Assembly (NCBI GenBank): GCA_019695185.1
Contig: JAIBAN010000061.1
Location: 1 to 49,813, forward strand
Source: Blastocatellia bacterium
GTDB lineage: Bacteria > Acidobacteriota > Blastocatellia > Chloracidobacteriales > Chloracidobacteriaceae
Direction: 5' to 3'
DNA: 49,813 nucleotides
Part shown: piece by piece, positions 16,574 through 25,681 of the stretch
How positions within the stretch are numbered: position 1 is the first letter of the stretch
Layout: every line of letters starts with the position of its first letter
Made by a program: the position numbers and the translations under genes
The notes under the pieces: model-generated
What the model was told of the DNA's origin: nothing
Database searches by the model: none
What the model saw: the letters and a program-made list of their open reading frames with translations, nothing else

Positions 16574-18387
16574 CTTTTTTGGGTGGGAAGATAGCAGGTA
16601 AATGTCGTACCGTGACCCACACGGCTTTCAACCTCAACCCGCCCATTGTGACCCACGAAAACCTTTTGCACAATAGCCAGACCGATCCCATACCCCCGTG
16701 TTTTTGTCGTAAAAAACGGGATAAAGACGTTTGCCAGTTCATTTTCCGGAATCCCTTCGCCGGTGTCGGCAACCTGAACTATGCACTCACCGGCTTGAGT
16801 TTCGATGGTCGCGCCGGTCTGACAGGACACGGTCACATTTCGGATGGCCGCCTCAGTGGAAATTGCCTCAATGGCATTTTGCAACAAATTCAGAAAGGCC
16901 CGTCCGAGCAGGGTGGAATCCCCCGGCACCACCGGAAAGTGATTTCCCAGAGTCAGCGTAACATTTCGCTTTTCTGCTTCAGGACGCACGCGTTCGCAGC
17001 AATCCTCCAGCAACTCCCCCAGGTCTACGGGTTTGAAGACAACCTCATGGGGACGGGCAAAAGCGAGAAAATCGGTTACCAGTTTGGTCAAATAGGTCAC
17101 CTCATGCCGCAGTGCCTGAGCCGGACGGGCATTTCGTTCCTCAGCATCCCGTTCAATCAATTGGGCGTAACCGGAAATCGCAGCCAGCGAATTTTTGAAT
17201 TCGTGGGCAATTCCCGCAGCCATTTCCCCCAGGCTGGCCAGCGTTTCCCGCAACTGCATTCCCGCCCGCAGTTCCACCATTTCGGTGCTTTCATTGACAA
17301 GGCACAAAACCCCTTGCCACCCTTCGGTGCGGCCTGGAATTGGCGAGACACTGACATCCAGAAACCGGGCATGGCCTCCGAGCATGGCCGGAACTTCCGA
17401 TTGGTGCAGGGATTCCCCGGTTTGAAAGGCTTTGGCAATCAAACCCACCACGTCAGGAGCAACTGCAAAAAAATCCTGATAGGCGGCCATTCCCGGTTTG
17501 AGTTCAGGATTGCCAAACAGCTCACGAGCCTGCCGGTTGGTAATGGACACCAGATTGTCATTGGTAACGACAATCAAAGCACTGGGAATGCTGACCACCA
17601 GCCGGTCGCTAAACTGTTCGCTTGATTCGGCGCGAACCCGTTCCGCCTCACGCTCGCGTTCAAGTTCCTTGCCGTGTGACTGCAATCGGTTGATCATGTG
17701 CTGGTAGCTGTCCATCACCAACTGCATTTCACCGGGCTCCCCGACCTGTCCGGCGCTCACGGCTGCCGGCTGATTCCGCAACGAATTCAGCATCTGGCGA
17801 CCCAGCCAGTAAAGCACCAGAATCCCCACCAGCCACAACGGCAACTCGTAAATCACCCGCGAAGCAACTTCCGGAAAGGTCGCCTTCCCGACCGAATAGA
17901 TAACCTGAATTGTTCCGAAAACCTGCCCTTGGGAATCGGTAAACGGTTGTTTCAGAACTGAAATGGCAGGAGTGAAATCATCCTCCGCCGAAGATTTTTC
18001 AAGTAAAATTGGCTTGGACGCCGTGGCCGGTTGATTGAAATTGCCAGGCAGCCCGTCAAACAAATCTTTGGCATCGGCGGTGGCAGCCCGCGCCAGCAGC
18101 GTCCCGTCCAGCCGATAGACCCCGATGGCCGCTCTGGTGTCCTGGCGCTGCAACAACTCCTGGAGGTTTGCTTCAGTCAGCCCCGGTTCCCCATACCGCA
18201 ACATCTTGACCTGCACCCGGTCCAGCAGCAGCCGCACTTCAGCCCGGTGATGCTCTTCGTGTTCGTGCTGGTATGACTGGCGGATGTGCCGTTGCATCCA
18301 CAAACCCGCCAAATTCACCACAATCAGAAATCCGAGCAACAGCAGGACGAATAAATTTTCGAACCAGCGTGAGGTGATGCGTGCCAT
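16564..18387 (-). CDS. Membrane sensor histidine kinase (NtrB-like, with PAS)
   Basis: A 607-residue sensor kinase. Transmembrane helices lie at about 11-31 and 178-198 and enclose a periplasmic sensor segment; a linker follows, then a PAS domain near 255-370. The phosphorylated histidine is His395 in AAGIAHEFKNSLAAI, followed by an ATPase domain with LLQNAIEAI (N-box), VQVADTGEGIPE (G1), FIPFFTTKTRGYGIGLAIV (F/G2 boxes). The pattern resembles NtrB/AtoS-type kinases that signal to sigma-54 activators. No response regulator is adjacent, so its partner is elsewhere. Downstream is the Pro-rich exported protein; upstream is the prepilin peptidase. Confidence 0.92.
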   Translation of the reverse strand: MARITSRWFENLFVLLLLGFLIVVNLAGLWMQRHIRQSYQHEHEEHHRAEVRLLLDRVQVKMLRYGEPGLTEANLQELLQRQDTRAAIGVYRLDGTLLARAATADAKDLFDGLPGNFNQPATASKPILLEKSSAEDDFTPAISVLKQPFTDSQGQVFGTIQVIYSVGKATFPEVASRVIYELPLWLVGILVLYWLGRQMLNSLRNQPAAVSAGQVGEPGEMQLVMDSYQHMINRLQSHGKELEREREAERVRAESSEQFSDRLVVSIPSALIVVTNDNLVSITNRQARELFGNPELKPGMAAYQDFFAVAPDVVGLIAKAFQTGESLHQSEVPAMLGGHARFLDVSVSPIPGRTEGWQGVLCLVNESTEMVELRAGMQLRETLASLGEMAAGIAHEFKNSLAAISGYAQLIERDAEERNARPAQALRHEVTYLTKLVTDFLAFARPHEVVFKPVDLGELLEDCCERVRPEAEKRNVTLTLGNHFPVVPGDSTLLGRAFLNLLQNAIEAISTEAAIRNVTVSCQTGATIETQAGECIVQVADTGEGIPENELANVFIPFFTTKTRGYGIGLAIVQKVFVGHNGRVEVESRVGHGTTFTCYLPTQKREF

Positions 18388-18393
18388 GAAAGA

Positions 18394-18529
18394 TAGTCTT
18401 GGGAGTCTTAGGAGTCTTAGGAGTCTTGGGAGTCAAAGACAGGTGACAAGTGACAAGTAACAAGAAAAAATCCTGTTACTGTTTACCTGTCACTGTTTAC
18501 TTCTTCAGACTCCCAAGACTCCCAAGACT
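18394..18529. repeat. Double nested inverted-repeat locus (GGGAGTCTT outside, GTGACAA inside)
   Basis: Outer arms: 9-base AGTCTTGGG-type copies at 18394-18434 and CCCAAGACT copies at 18508-18529. Inner arms: GTGACAA-type copies at 18440-18465 and TGTTTAC/TGTCACT copies at 18473-18501, leaving a loop with GATTTTTT on the minus strand. The right arm begins immediately after the TAA of the prepilin peptidase gene. Confidence 0.93.
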
Positions 18530-18530
18530 G

Positions 18531-19838
18531 TTATTGTGGGACATTCCCCTGCAACCGAATCATAAACTGGACATAGCGTTCAATCAGTTGTTCACCGTAA
18601 AAAAGTGCCAACAGGGCTGCGGCTCCGAGCATCACTCCGTAGGGAACCGACGTTTGCAATGCCTGCCGGCCTTCGCGCACTACCCGCCAGACAGCGACCA
18701 ACCCGCCCAACAGTGAGGAAACCACCAGGGTAAAGAGGGTCAGTTCCCAGCCCAGAAAGGCCCCGACAAAAAGCATCATTTTGACATCACCCAGCCCCAT
18801 GCCTTCCATATTGGCATGGGTGATGACATCTCCGGCTTGCAGTTGGTAATGTTCGGCGGCGATTGAATCCTTGGGAATCTCGGCAATGCAGATGCCGGAT
18901 TGGCTGCCTCCGGTGATGTCTTCAGCCGTGACCCCGGTCAAAACCGTTTTGCGCAGGGCGGGAGAACCGCCTTCCGCCAATTGGAATTTCATTTCCGCCA
19001 ATTCTTCCGCCGTGAATTCACTGAAATCGCCGCCTTCGACATAAACCGAGGTAATCCGGTCTTTGCGCCGGACCCGCAGGCGAACGGTTGTCCCTGGCAC
19101 GCAGCGTTCGCAGAGGAATTCACCCAGGTCAGCCACTGTCTCCAGGCGAAACCGGCGCAGCCGGAAATAACCGATTCCAATCAACCACAGCGAACCGGCT
19201 CCCAACGCCAAACCGGCCACCGCATTCACCAGCGAAGCCACTCGTGGATTGACCAACCATGCCACATTGTTCCAGCCCAGCACCCAACCCAGCGTCTGTA
19301 CATCAATCCCAACCAGATTGAAACTGAATGCCCGCAACAGCAAAGCCAGGACCATGCCGGGCAAGGTGATGACATCGGGCAGAATCCGTTCAAAGTAATC
19401 AATGAAAAACAAGGCGATGATGGCAGCAATAAAAACCAGATTGGGAATCAGGACAAAATTCCCTTCGCGCCACAACTGTCCCCAGGTTTCCGCCGGAGGG
19501 AAGCCCAGCCCAAAGCGCAGGAAAGCCCCCAGAAACAAGAGTCCGGTCAACAGTTCAATGGTTGGATAAATCAATGAAATCGGGTTTTTGCAATTGCGAC
19601 ACTTCCCGCCCAGCAGCAGGTAACTGAGCACCGGGATATTGTCATACCCGGCAATCGGTTTTTCGCATTGCGGGCAGTGGGAACCCGGCCATGCGACCGA
19701 CATTTCGTGCGGAACCCGATAGATGACGACATTCAAAAAGCTGCCAATGCAGAGTCCCAGAATACAAACCAGCCCGCCCCAAAACCATCCCGGAATCAAT
19801 TGCAAATCATACGGAGCAAAGAACAGGATTTCGCTCAT
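18531..19838 (-). CDS. Prepilin peptidase with an extra internal domain
   Basis: A 435-residue type IV prepilin leader peptidase and methylase, integral to the inner membrane. The N-terminal zinc-type motif has Cys55/Cys58 and Cys80/Cys83 (CPQC, CRNC). Catalytic aspartates are Asp147 in FIDYFERILPD and Asp351 in GMGLGDVKMM. The family is normally 250-290 residues. Here about 120 soluble residues (roughly 226-345, including LCERCVPGT and DFSEFTAEELAEM) are inserted just before the second Asp. I chose ATG at 19838 because the longer frame reads into repeats; no strong Shine-Dalgarno is seen. It probably serves type IV pili or type II secretion encoded elsewhere. Confidence 0.9.
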   Translation of the reverse strand: MSEILFFAPYDLQLIPGWFWGGLVCILGLCIGSFLNVVIYRVPHEMSVAWPGSHCPQCEKPIAGYDNIPVLSYLLLGGKCRNCKNPISLIYPTIELLTGLLFLGAFLRFGLGFPPAETWGQLWREGNFVLIPNLVFIAAIIALFFIDYFERILPDVITLPGMVLALLLRAFSFNLVGIDVQTLGWVLGWNNVAWLVNPRVASLVNAVAGLALGAGSLWLIGIGYFRLRRFRLETVADLGEFLCERCVPGTTVRLRVRRKDRITSVYVEGGDFSEFTAEELAEMKFQLAEGGSPALRKTVLTGVTAEDITGGSQSGICIAEIPKDSIAAEHYQLQAGDVITHANMEGMGLGDVKMMLFVGAFLGWELTLFTLVVSSLLGGLVAVWRVVREGRQALQTSVPYGVMLGAAALLALFYGEQLIERYVQFMIRLQGNVPQ

Positions 19839-19855
19839 AAGTAGTTTTTGGTGAA

Positions 19856-19962
19856 GGACCGAGGACTGAGGACTGAGGACTGAGTTTTTGGCTGATTCCA
19901 ATTCTTATTTCCTTATTTTCAATTTTTGGTCCTCAGTCCTCAATCCTCAGTCCTCAGTCCTT
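19856..19962. repeat. Inverted heptamer-repeat locus, GGACTGA unit
   Basis: GGACTGA copies at 19856-19884 face TCAGTCC copies at 19930-19962; the right arm begins right after the TAG stop of the rhodanese gene, the left arm ends before the prepilin peptidase start. Confidence 0.95.
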
Positions 19963-19963
19963 C

Positions 19964-20287
19964 CTAATAGATTGGCACTTTGGGGTCAACTTCAAGTGAC
20001 CAGGAGTGAATTCCCCCGCTCAGGTTGTTCAATTTGCGAAAGCCGTGCCGGAACATAAACATGCAGGCTTGCTGACTGCGCATTCCATGGTGGCAATAGA
20101 CGATATATTCCTTTTCCGGGTCGAGTTCCGAAACCCAGGTCTGGATTTGACTGAGCGGGCGAAAAACCGCGCCGGGGATCCGGTTGAAGTCAAATTCCAT
20201 CTGTTCGCGCACGTCCAGCAATATGACCTCGGCACCTGCCTCCAGGCGCTCTTTGGCTTTTTTGGGTTTCAGTTGCTCAATACTCAT
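19964..20287 (-). CDS. Rhodanese-domain sulfurtransferase
   Basis: A 107-residue single-domain rhodanese with VILLDVRE near the N-terminus and the active-site loop VYCHHGMRSQQA, Cys being the persulfide carrier. It ends with the usual LSGGIHSW motif. Such proteins move sulfane sulfur between thiols. Its start codon overlaps the stop of the heptose-kinase gene by four bases (ATGA), so the two are translationally coupled, although a metabolic link is not obvious. Confidence 0.93.
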   Translation of the reverse strand: MSIEQLKPKKAKERLEAGAEVILLDVREQMEFDFNRIPGAVFRPLSQIQTWVSELDPEKEYIVYCHHGMRSQQACMFMFRHGFRKLNNLSGGIHSWSLEVDPKVPIY

Positions 20288-21261
20288 ACTTCAAAACTGT
20301 TTGCGACTTCAGCCGTGGTGGTGGTGGCGGTTCCCAACTTTCCAACCACGATTCCGGCAGCATGATTGGAAAGGATGGCGGCATCGGCCACAGTTGCCCC
20401 GGCGGCCAGCGCCAGCGCCAACGTTGCCACCACCGTATCGCCCGCCCCGGTTACGTCAAAAACCTCATGGGCAACCGCCGGAATATGAGTCACTTCCCCG
20501 TTTTGGGCAAACAGCGACATGCCTTCTTCACCTCTGGTGACAAGGACGTTTGGGTTGTCCAACATGTGTTGGACTTCAGCCCCCACAGTCAGTAAATCGT
20601 CAAGTGATTCGATGGTTTTGCGGGTCACGGCTTCGGCCTCATGGTGATTGGGCGTGATGACGGTGACCGGCTGATAGCACAGAAAGTTTTTAAGCTTGGG
20701 GTCCAGACAGACGGGCAGCTTTCGGCTGGCGGCTTCCCCCAACACGGTTTGCAGGACGTTCGGGGTGAGCGTGCCTTTGTCGTAATCGGAAACCACCACG
20801 GCTTCAACTTCGGTGAGCAGGCGGAGAGCGGTTTCAATCAAACCGGCTTCGATTTCGGTACTGACCGGATGGCGCAGTTCGCGGTCCACCCGGACGACCT
20901 GCTGCGAATGGGCCACAATCCGGGTTTTAATCGTCGTTGGGCGGGAAGGGTCCGGCACCAGTCCGTCACTGGAAAGCCGGGCGCGGGCAAACTCGGCCCG
21001 CAACACGTCGCGCCCGGCATCGTTGCCGGTCACGCCGACCACAAACGGCATGCCACCCAGGGCAAAAATGTTGGCTGCCACGTTGGCGGCTCCGCCCAGG
21101 TGCCGTTTTTCCCGTTCGATTTCAACCACCGGAACGGGCGCTTCCGGAGCAATCCGGCGAGCCCGCCCGAAAATAAATTCATCCAGCATAACGTCGCCCA
21201 GAACCAGTATCCGGCGACCACGAAAAGCATTCAGGATTTGTTGTGCAGTGGAACGATTCAT
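20284..21261 (-). CDS. rfaE1: PfkB-family heptose 7-phosphate kinase (HldE kinase domain / RfaE1)
   Basis: A 325-residue ribokinase-fold protein matching the kinase half of HldE: it phosphorylates D-glycero-D-manno-heptose 7-phosphate at C1 during synthesis of ADP-heptose for the LPS core. Signatures are VLGDVMLDEFIFGRARRIAPEAPVP, split here as GDVMLDEFIFG and RRIAPEAPVP, the PfkB box HLGGAANVAAN, and the C-terminal catalytic motif DVTGAGDTVVATLAL (Asp base). The nucleotidyltransferase half (RfaE2) is missing, so this is the stand-alone kinase form. It overlaps the rhodanese gene by four bases. Confidence 0.88.
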   Translation of the reverse strand: MNRSTAQQILNAFRGRRILVLGDVMLDEFIFGRARRIAPEAPVPVVEIEREKRHLGGAANVAANIFALGGMPFVVGVTGNDAGRDVLRAEFARARLSSDGLVPDPSRPTTIKTRIVAHSQQVVRVDRELRHPVSTEIEAGLIETALRLLTEVEAVVVSDYDKGTLTPNVLQTVLGEAASRKLPVCLDPKLKNFLCYQPVTVITPNHHEAEAVTRKTIESLDDLLTVGAEVQHMLDNPNVLVTRGEEGMSLFAQNGEVTHIPAVAHEVFDVTGAGDTVVATLALALAAGATVADAAILSNHAAGIVVGKLGTATTTTAEVANSFEV

Positions 21262-21303
21262 TCAGATTTGTTGTGAGCAAGCAGGTGTTTCAGCTTCAAA
21301 CCA

Positions 21304-21391
21304 GAGTTTGGAGTTCCGCCTTTAGGCGGCTTGAGACATACAGTTTAAAACGAAATCAAAACAGCCACCTGAAGGTGGAACTCTAAACTGG
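21304..21391. repeat. Inverted repeat locus, TTTGGAGTTCCGCC type
   Basis: The left arm GTTTGGAGTTCCGCCTTTAG plus GCGGC (21306-21330) faces GCCACCTGAAGGTGGAAC plus TCTAAAC (21363-21389). Each arm has its own short hairpin (CCGCC/GGCGG and CCACC/GGTGG), and the two differ by paired, pairing-preserving changes. It lies between the thiC stop and the heptose-kinase start. Confidence 0.9.
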
Positions 21392-21401
21392 ACGCTGAAC
21401 T

Positions 21402-22751
21402 TTAATCACCGGCGGCAGCGGCTTCTTTCGGTTCAAGGAATTTTTCGGAAGTGTCGGGAACTTTGCCGGAAAACTTGGAAATTGCGGCGTTGTCAATGTT
21501 GATGGAACACAGGCTGCCGCACATGGAACAGACCTTCGAGCCGCCCGCTTCGGATTCCTCTTTGTAACGGCGGGCTTTTTCCGGGTCCATCGCCAAGCGG
21601 TACATGCCTTCCCAATCGAGCTTCTTACGGTAGTCCGACATTTTGTCGTTCCACTCTTTCGCTCCCTTGACGCCCTTCACCAAGTCGCCCGAATGCGCCG
21701 CGATGCGGGTGGCGATGATGCCTTCAATCACATCCTGGCGGTCCGGCAGCCGGAGGTGTTCCGCCGGGGTCACATAGCACAACATATCCGTTCCGGCTCC
21801 GGCGGCAATTGCGCCGCCAATCGCGCCCGTGATGTGGTCGTAACCCGGTGCCACGTCGCAGGTGAGCGGCCCCAACACGTAAAACGGCGCGCCTTCACAG
21901 ACCCGTTTCTGAAGCTGCACATTGGCCGTAATCTGGTCGAGCGGCACGTGACCCGGCCCCTCCACCATGACTTGACAACCTTTCTTGCGGGCACGGGCGG
22001 TCAGTTCGCCCAAAACCAGCAGTTCCGCCAACTGGCCCCGGTCGCTGGCGTCGCCGGTTGCGCCCGGACGCAGTCCGTCTCCGAGTGAGAAGGTCACATC
22101 ATAACGGGCAAAGATGTCACACAACCGGTCAAACTGTTCATAAAGCGGGTTTTCCTTGCCGGTTGCTTCAATGTAGGCCGCCAGTAACGAACCGCCCCGG
22201 CTGACGATGCCTTCAATCCGCTGGTGACCGCGCAGCTTTTTGACGGTTTCCTTGGTCACGCCACAATGCACGGTCATATAGTCCACACCCTGCTGTGCCT
22301 GCTTTTCAATCACGGCGAAGAGTTCTTCGGGGTCCATCTTGAGAATGGAACCTTCGGAAGCCACCTGATAAATGGGTACCGTACCAAGCATGAGCGGGCT
22401 TTTGGCAATGAGCGTTTCCCGAATCAAATCAAGGTCGGTTCCGGTCGAAAGGTCCATCACGCTGTCGGCCCCGTAATGCACCGAAACATGGAGCTTTTCC
22501 ACTTCCTCTTCAATAAGCTGGTGATAGCCGGAAGCGCCGATGTTGGCGTTGACTTTGGTCCGCAACCCCTTGCCGATACCGATGGGCCGGAACCGATGGT
22601 TGATGTTGCACGGAATCACAATGGTCCCGTCAGCCAGCCCTTGCCGGACAAACTCCGGTTCGACCCGTTCGTCCTGGGCCACTTGAATCATTTCCTCGGT
22701 TATCTTGCCCTCCAGAGCAAGCATCCGCAGCGTTTGATATTCACCTCTCAC
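21402..22751 (-). CDS. thiC: Phosphomethylpyrimidine synthase
   Basis: Converts aminoimidazole ribotide to hydroxymethylpyrimidine phosphate in thiamine synthesis by radical SAM chemistry. The 449-residue product has the C-terminal cluster motif CSMCGSLCS (CxxCx4C), [14 protein letters not shown], and [11 protein letters not shown]. Length fits the short form without the long N-terminal domain of E. coli ThiC. GTG at 22751 was chosen: GGGGAGG stands six bases ahead, while the longer frame to 22865 is read through GGACTGA repeats. No TPP riboswitch is visible upstream; that space is filled by an inverted-repeat locus. Confidence 0.95.
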   Translation of the reverse strand: MRGEYQTLRMLALEGKITEEMIQVAQDERVEPEFVRQGLADGTIVIPCNINHRFRPIGIGKGLRTKVNANIGASGYHQLIEEEVEKLHVSVHYGADSVMDLSTGTDLDLIRETLIAKSPLMLGTVPIYQVASEGSILKMDPEELFAVIEKQAQQGVDYMTVHCGVTKETVKKLRGHQRIEGIVSRGGSLLAAYIEATGKENPLYEQFDRLCDIFARYDVTFSLGDGLRPGATGDASDRGQLAELLVLGELTARARKKGCQVMVEGPGHVPLDQITANVQLQKRVCEGAPFYVLGPLTCDVAPGYDHITGAIGGAIAAGAGTDMLCYVTPAEHLRLPDRQDVIEGIIATRIAAHSGDLVKGVKGAKEWNDKMSDYRKKLDWEGMYRLAMDPEKARRYKEESEAGGSKVCSMCGSLCSINIDNAAISKFSGKVPDTSEKFLEPKEAAAAGD

Positions 22752-22772
22752 GTGTAACCTCCCCAGTTTTTT

Positions 22773-22910
22773 AAGGACTGAGGACTGAGGACTGAGGACT
22801 GAGTGCTGAAAAATCCACCCTTTTTGACTTTCAGCCTTCATCATCTTTTTTGCGAAAGCTGTCAACAGGCCGGATTTTCTCTCAGTCCTCAGTCCTCAGT
22901 CCTCAGTCCT
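22773..22910. repeat. Inverted heptamer-repeat locus, GGACTGA unit
   Basis: Four GGACTGA copies at 22773-22804 face four TCAGTCC copies at 22879-22910 across about 74 bases, starting a few bases after the SpoVR stop and ending before the thiC ribosome site. Confidence 0.96.
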
Positions 22911-22915
22911 GGATT

Positions 22916-25546
22916 TCAGTCTTCATCATGCTCTTTCCCGTCGTAGTGCAGTACCAACTTGTCGTTGTCCGTCCGGGTTTCCAGATGGACGGTCCGTCCC
23001 CACAGTTTCTGGACGTATTCCAACACCTTGCGGGCGTATTTCAAATCCAGTTCGCTGCCTTCAAAGCGGTGCGTCAGGTACAGTTCACGGTTGCCATTGT
23101 AATCGGCGTCAGTGACCTCGATATAGGGAAAGCCGAAATTGGTCTTGCTGGCCACCAGTTGGTCGCGGACCCGTTCCCATCGTTTTTCGGTGATGGTCCA
23201 GTCTTCGTCGTCCACCAGTTCAAAGACATATAAATCAAGCTCTTCGCATAAATCTTCCGTCAAATAGTTCCGCAGCAGCGAAATATCATTTTCCACCTCG
23301 CGGACTTCAAGCAGCTTTTGCCAGCCCTCGCCCGGCACCCGTCCAAACTTTTCCTGCTCTTCTTTGGTTGGGTGATTCCAGCGGCGTTCGATGTCCTCCA
23401 GTATCTTGTAACCAACGAAATACGGGTTCAATTGGCCTTTATGCGGCGACACCACACTCGCATGGAGTTCGGCAAATTCGACATGTTCACTATCCGAAAG
23501 GTCAAGCTCCCGCATAATCCGGGAATGTATGATTGAATTGTGGTTCAGAATTCCATTAGCAACATATGCATGTTTAGAATCAACTGTGATGTCATAAACA
23601 TCAGCTTGACCATGTTCTATTGAAACAATTGAATCAGTGACTTCTTCCTTTTTGAACCACTGCCGATTCTCAATATATTTTCGAAGCGCTTCTTTTTTTC
23701 GTTTTAAGCCAAAACCTATTTCTTTTTCAAAAAGCTCAGCAGAGGAACTTGTAATTGCAAGGTGCGTGCATCCGTCAGTCTGAGGGCGTTGCCATGATAA
23801 AACACCAAAGTTGAGCAAGATGACTTGGACTGTTCGAATCAGTTCTTCACTTGCAGAAGAAAGAATCACCCCGGCTTTTCCAGCATAGCCATCAGCGTCA
23901 AAATAACCTCTTAGAAATGCAGCGATAACCTCTTTGGGTGAACGTAAAAGCAAGGAGGGAATCTTTTTGGTTCGAGCTTTATCTTCAAGGTTGAGACCAA
24001 TACTTCGTAAAAACCTTAACAACTCGCGGGAATGAACAACAACCCTCCAACGTCCGCCTTGACCGCCCAAGTTTGTCGGATCCCAAAAAACTTTTGCAGA
24101 CAAGCCAAAAAGCTGAGAAATCGAAAATTTAAGTTGTTCGGCCAACTCTGATTCACCGCATGTCAAACAAATTCCGGACTTTGTTTTGTTCCCATCACCA
24201 ATAAAATATCCGAGCAACCAAGCCATGTTTTCGTCCAGCTCAAGCGGTATTTTTAGCTTTGCCCTGGTTTCAAGCACTTTGCCGGCAAACCCAGGTCTGT
24301 ATGCAATCGATTGCAAGGCGGCTTGGAGGTGCTCACCTTTGCGAGTTTTCAAACCTTGCAAGTGACGTACAACGGTCGTATAAGATACCCCTACTGTACT
24401 TGCAACGTCATACAATGTAGGGCTCGGTTGGGCAGCCGGAAAGTTGAATTTTTGTTTTTGTGCTGGCCATACATTGTTTGCATACTCAATCGGCAATTTA
24501 TCGCCAACTTTTACGTCTTTGAGGTAGACCCAATCGCCATTTAGGAAAATTCGATGTTTGGCTGAACCTTCAATAATCAGCCCTCGGCGTGTTTTTACTC
24601 GGATGGTTAACACATTTTCTTCTTTATGAAAGGCAGTGATAGGATGCTTTTCATTCCGACCTCCACTGGCGACACAGATTCTTGCCCCAGACTCATATAG
24701 TTGGTCAAACCGGATGAACCCTTCTTCTGTCAGTAAAAGGGTCTCACCAACAGCACAAGCCCATCCTTCGTTAATTGTCTTGGTCTGCATTTGCGGGACG
24801 AAATAGAGCATTTCCTGATGGACCATGTTCATGATGTCGCGCTGCCAGGGCTCCAGGGTTGGCGAGTAGTTGGCAATGAACCAGACCAAATCCTTTTCCG
24901 GCAGGAGGGGGGTTCCCGGAGCCACGATTTTCGGAGGTGTTTCGGTCTTTTTCCGTTCTTCGGGCGTCAGCAGGTCATCGAATTTTCCCGGTTGGGTTTT
25001 GGCCGGGAGGCGTTGTTCGGGTGACAGGTCACGCTCTTTTTTAATAAAGAAGTCGGGGTCAACGTGTTCTTCGATGGAAAGCACGGAGTCCAGAAAGGCT
25101 TCGACGGTTTTGCGCCCGTAGGTAAATTCGTATTCGTCAATCCGGGCGGCATGGGCACTGACCTCATCCACCATGCGGCGGTTGGTCCGGGAAAACCAGG
25201 CGTTGTTTTTGAAAAAATCCACATGCCCCAGCACATGCGCCATGACCAGCTTGTTTTGCAGCGGCGAATTGGTTTCGAGCAAAAACCCGTAGGACGGATT
25301 GGTATTGATGACCACTTCGTAAATCCGTGAAAGCCCATAATCGTACATCGTCTTCATCCGATGATAGGCTTTCCCAAACGTCCAGTGTGAATACCTTCCC
25401 GGCAACGCATAGGAACCGATTTCATACATGACGGTCGCCGGAACAATTTCAAAGTGAACCGGAAACGGGTCGAGCTTGAACTTGTTGAGAGCGATGTCCC
25501 AAATCTTTTCCAGCGCTTGTTCAAGTTCCTTGATTTCACGGTCCAT
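22916..25546 (-). CDS. SpoVR family protein interrupted by an intein
   Basis: An 876-residue precursor. Residues 1-263 and 671-876 are a SpoVR/YcgB family protein (469 residues after splicing, the usual size), with the conserved HVLGHVDFFKNNAWF and INEGWA-S...SRIMREL. Residues 264-670 form an intein inserted in the invariant NEGWA/S junction, where the family normally reads on to a His-containing motif. SpoVR proteins act in spore cortex formation in Bacillus and stationary-phase/stress physiology in Gram-negatives; biochemical function is unknown. The usual PrkA/YeaH partners are absent here. The start at 25546 has GGAG seven bases ahead. Confidence 0.93.
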   Translation of the reverse strand: MDREIKELEQALEKIWDIALNKFKLDPFPVHFEIVPATVMYEIGSYALPGRYSHWTFGKAYHRMKTMYDYGLSRIYEVVINTNPSYGFLLETNSPLQNKLVMAHVLGHVDFFKNNAWFSRTNRRMVDEVSAHAARIDEYEFTYGRKTVEAFLDSVLSIEEHVDPDFFIKKERDLSPEQRLPAKTQPGKFDDLLTPEERKKTETPPKIVAPGTPLLPEKDLVWFIANYSPTLEPWQRDIMNMVHQEMLYFVPQMQTKTINEGWACAVGETLLLTEEGFIRFDQLYESGARICVASGGRNEKHPITAFHKEENVLTIRVKTRRGLIIEGSAKHRIFLNGDWVYLKDVKVGDKLPIEYANNVWPAQKQKFNFPAAQPSPTLYDVASTVGVSYTTVVRHLQGLKTRKGEHLQAALQSIAYRPGFAGKVLETRAKLKIPLELDENMAWLLGYFIGDGNKTKSGICLTCGESELAEQLKFSISQLFGLSAKVFWDPTNLGGQGGRWRVVVHSRELLRFLRSIGLNLEDKARTKKIPSLLLRSPKEVIAAFLRGYFDADGYAGKAGVILSSASEELIRTVQVILLNFGVLSWQRPQTDGCTHLAITSSSAELFEKEIGFGLKRKKEALRKYIENRQWFKKEEVTDSIVSIEHGQADVYDITVDSKHAYVANGILNHNSIIHSRIMRELDLSDSEHVEFAELHASVVSPHKGQLNPYFVGYKILEDIERRWNHPTKEEQEKFGRVPGEGWQKLLEVREVENDISLLRNYLTEDLCEELDLYVFELVDDEDWTITEKRWERVRDQLVASKTNFGFPYIEVTDADYNGNRELYLTHRFEGSELDLKYARKVLEYVQKLWGRTVHLETRTDNDKLVLHYDGKEHDED
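23537..24757 (-). mobile_element. Intein with LAGLIDADG endonuclease and LacI-like HTH
   Basis: A 407-residue intein in the SpoVR gene. Splicing residues are complete: Cys264 first, block B GSAKH (His331), block F/G DVYDITVDSKHAYVANG and terminal His669-Asn670, then Ser671 of the host. The two endonuclease helices are LLGYFIGDGN (444-453) and FLRGYFDADG (544-553), both keeping the catalytic Asp. Between splicing and endonuclease parts, residues 375-418 read PTLYDVASTVGVSYTTVV, RHLQG and so on, very like a LacI headpiece. The DNA is visibly AT-richer than the flanking exteins, suggesting transfer. Confidence 0.93.
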
Positions 25547-25561
25547 AAGGTTGCTCCACTA

Positions 25562-25681
25562 CAGGGTTCAGGGTTCAGGGTTCAGGGTTCAGGGTCTTTA
25601 TGAATTAAGAATTAAGATGCTTTTTGATGTCCAAAGCCTTCCCGGATTTGAAAACCCTGAACCCTGGACCCTGGACCCTAT
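25562..25681. repeat. Inverted heptamer-repeat locus, GGGTTCA unit
   Basis: Nearly five GGGTTCA copies at 25562-25596 face TGAACCC/TGGACCC copies at 25653-25681. The right arm overlaps the TAG stop of the amidohydrolase; the left arm ends before the SpoVR ribosome site. Confidence 0.95.

Noticed and set aside
22752..22915. TPP riboswitch before thiC
   Set aside because: No TPP-aptamer core is visible; the space is filled by the GGACTGA locus.
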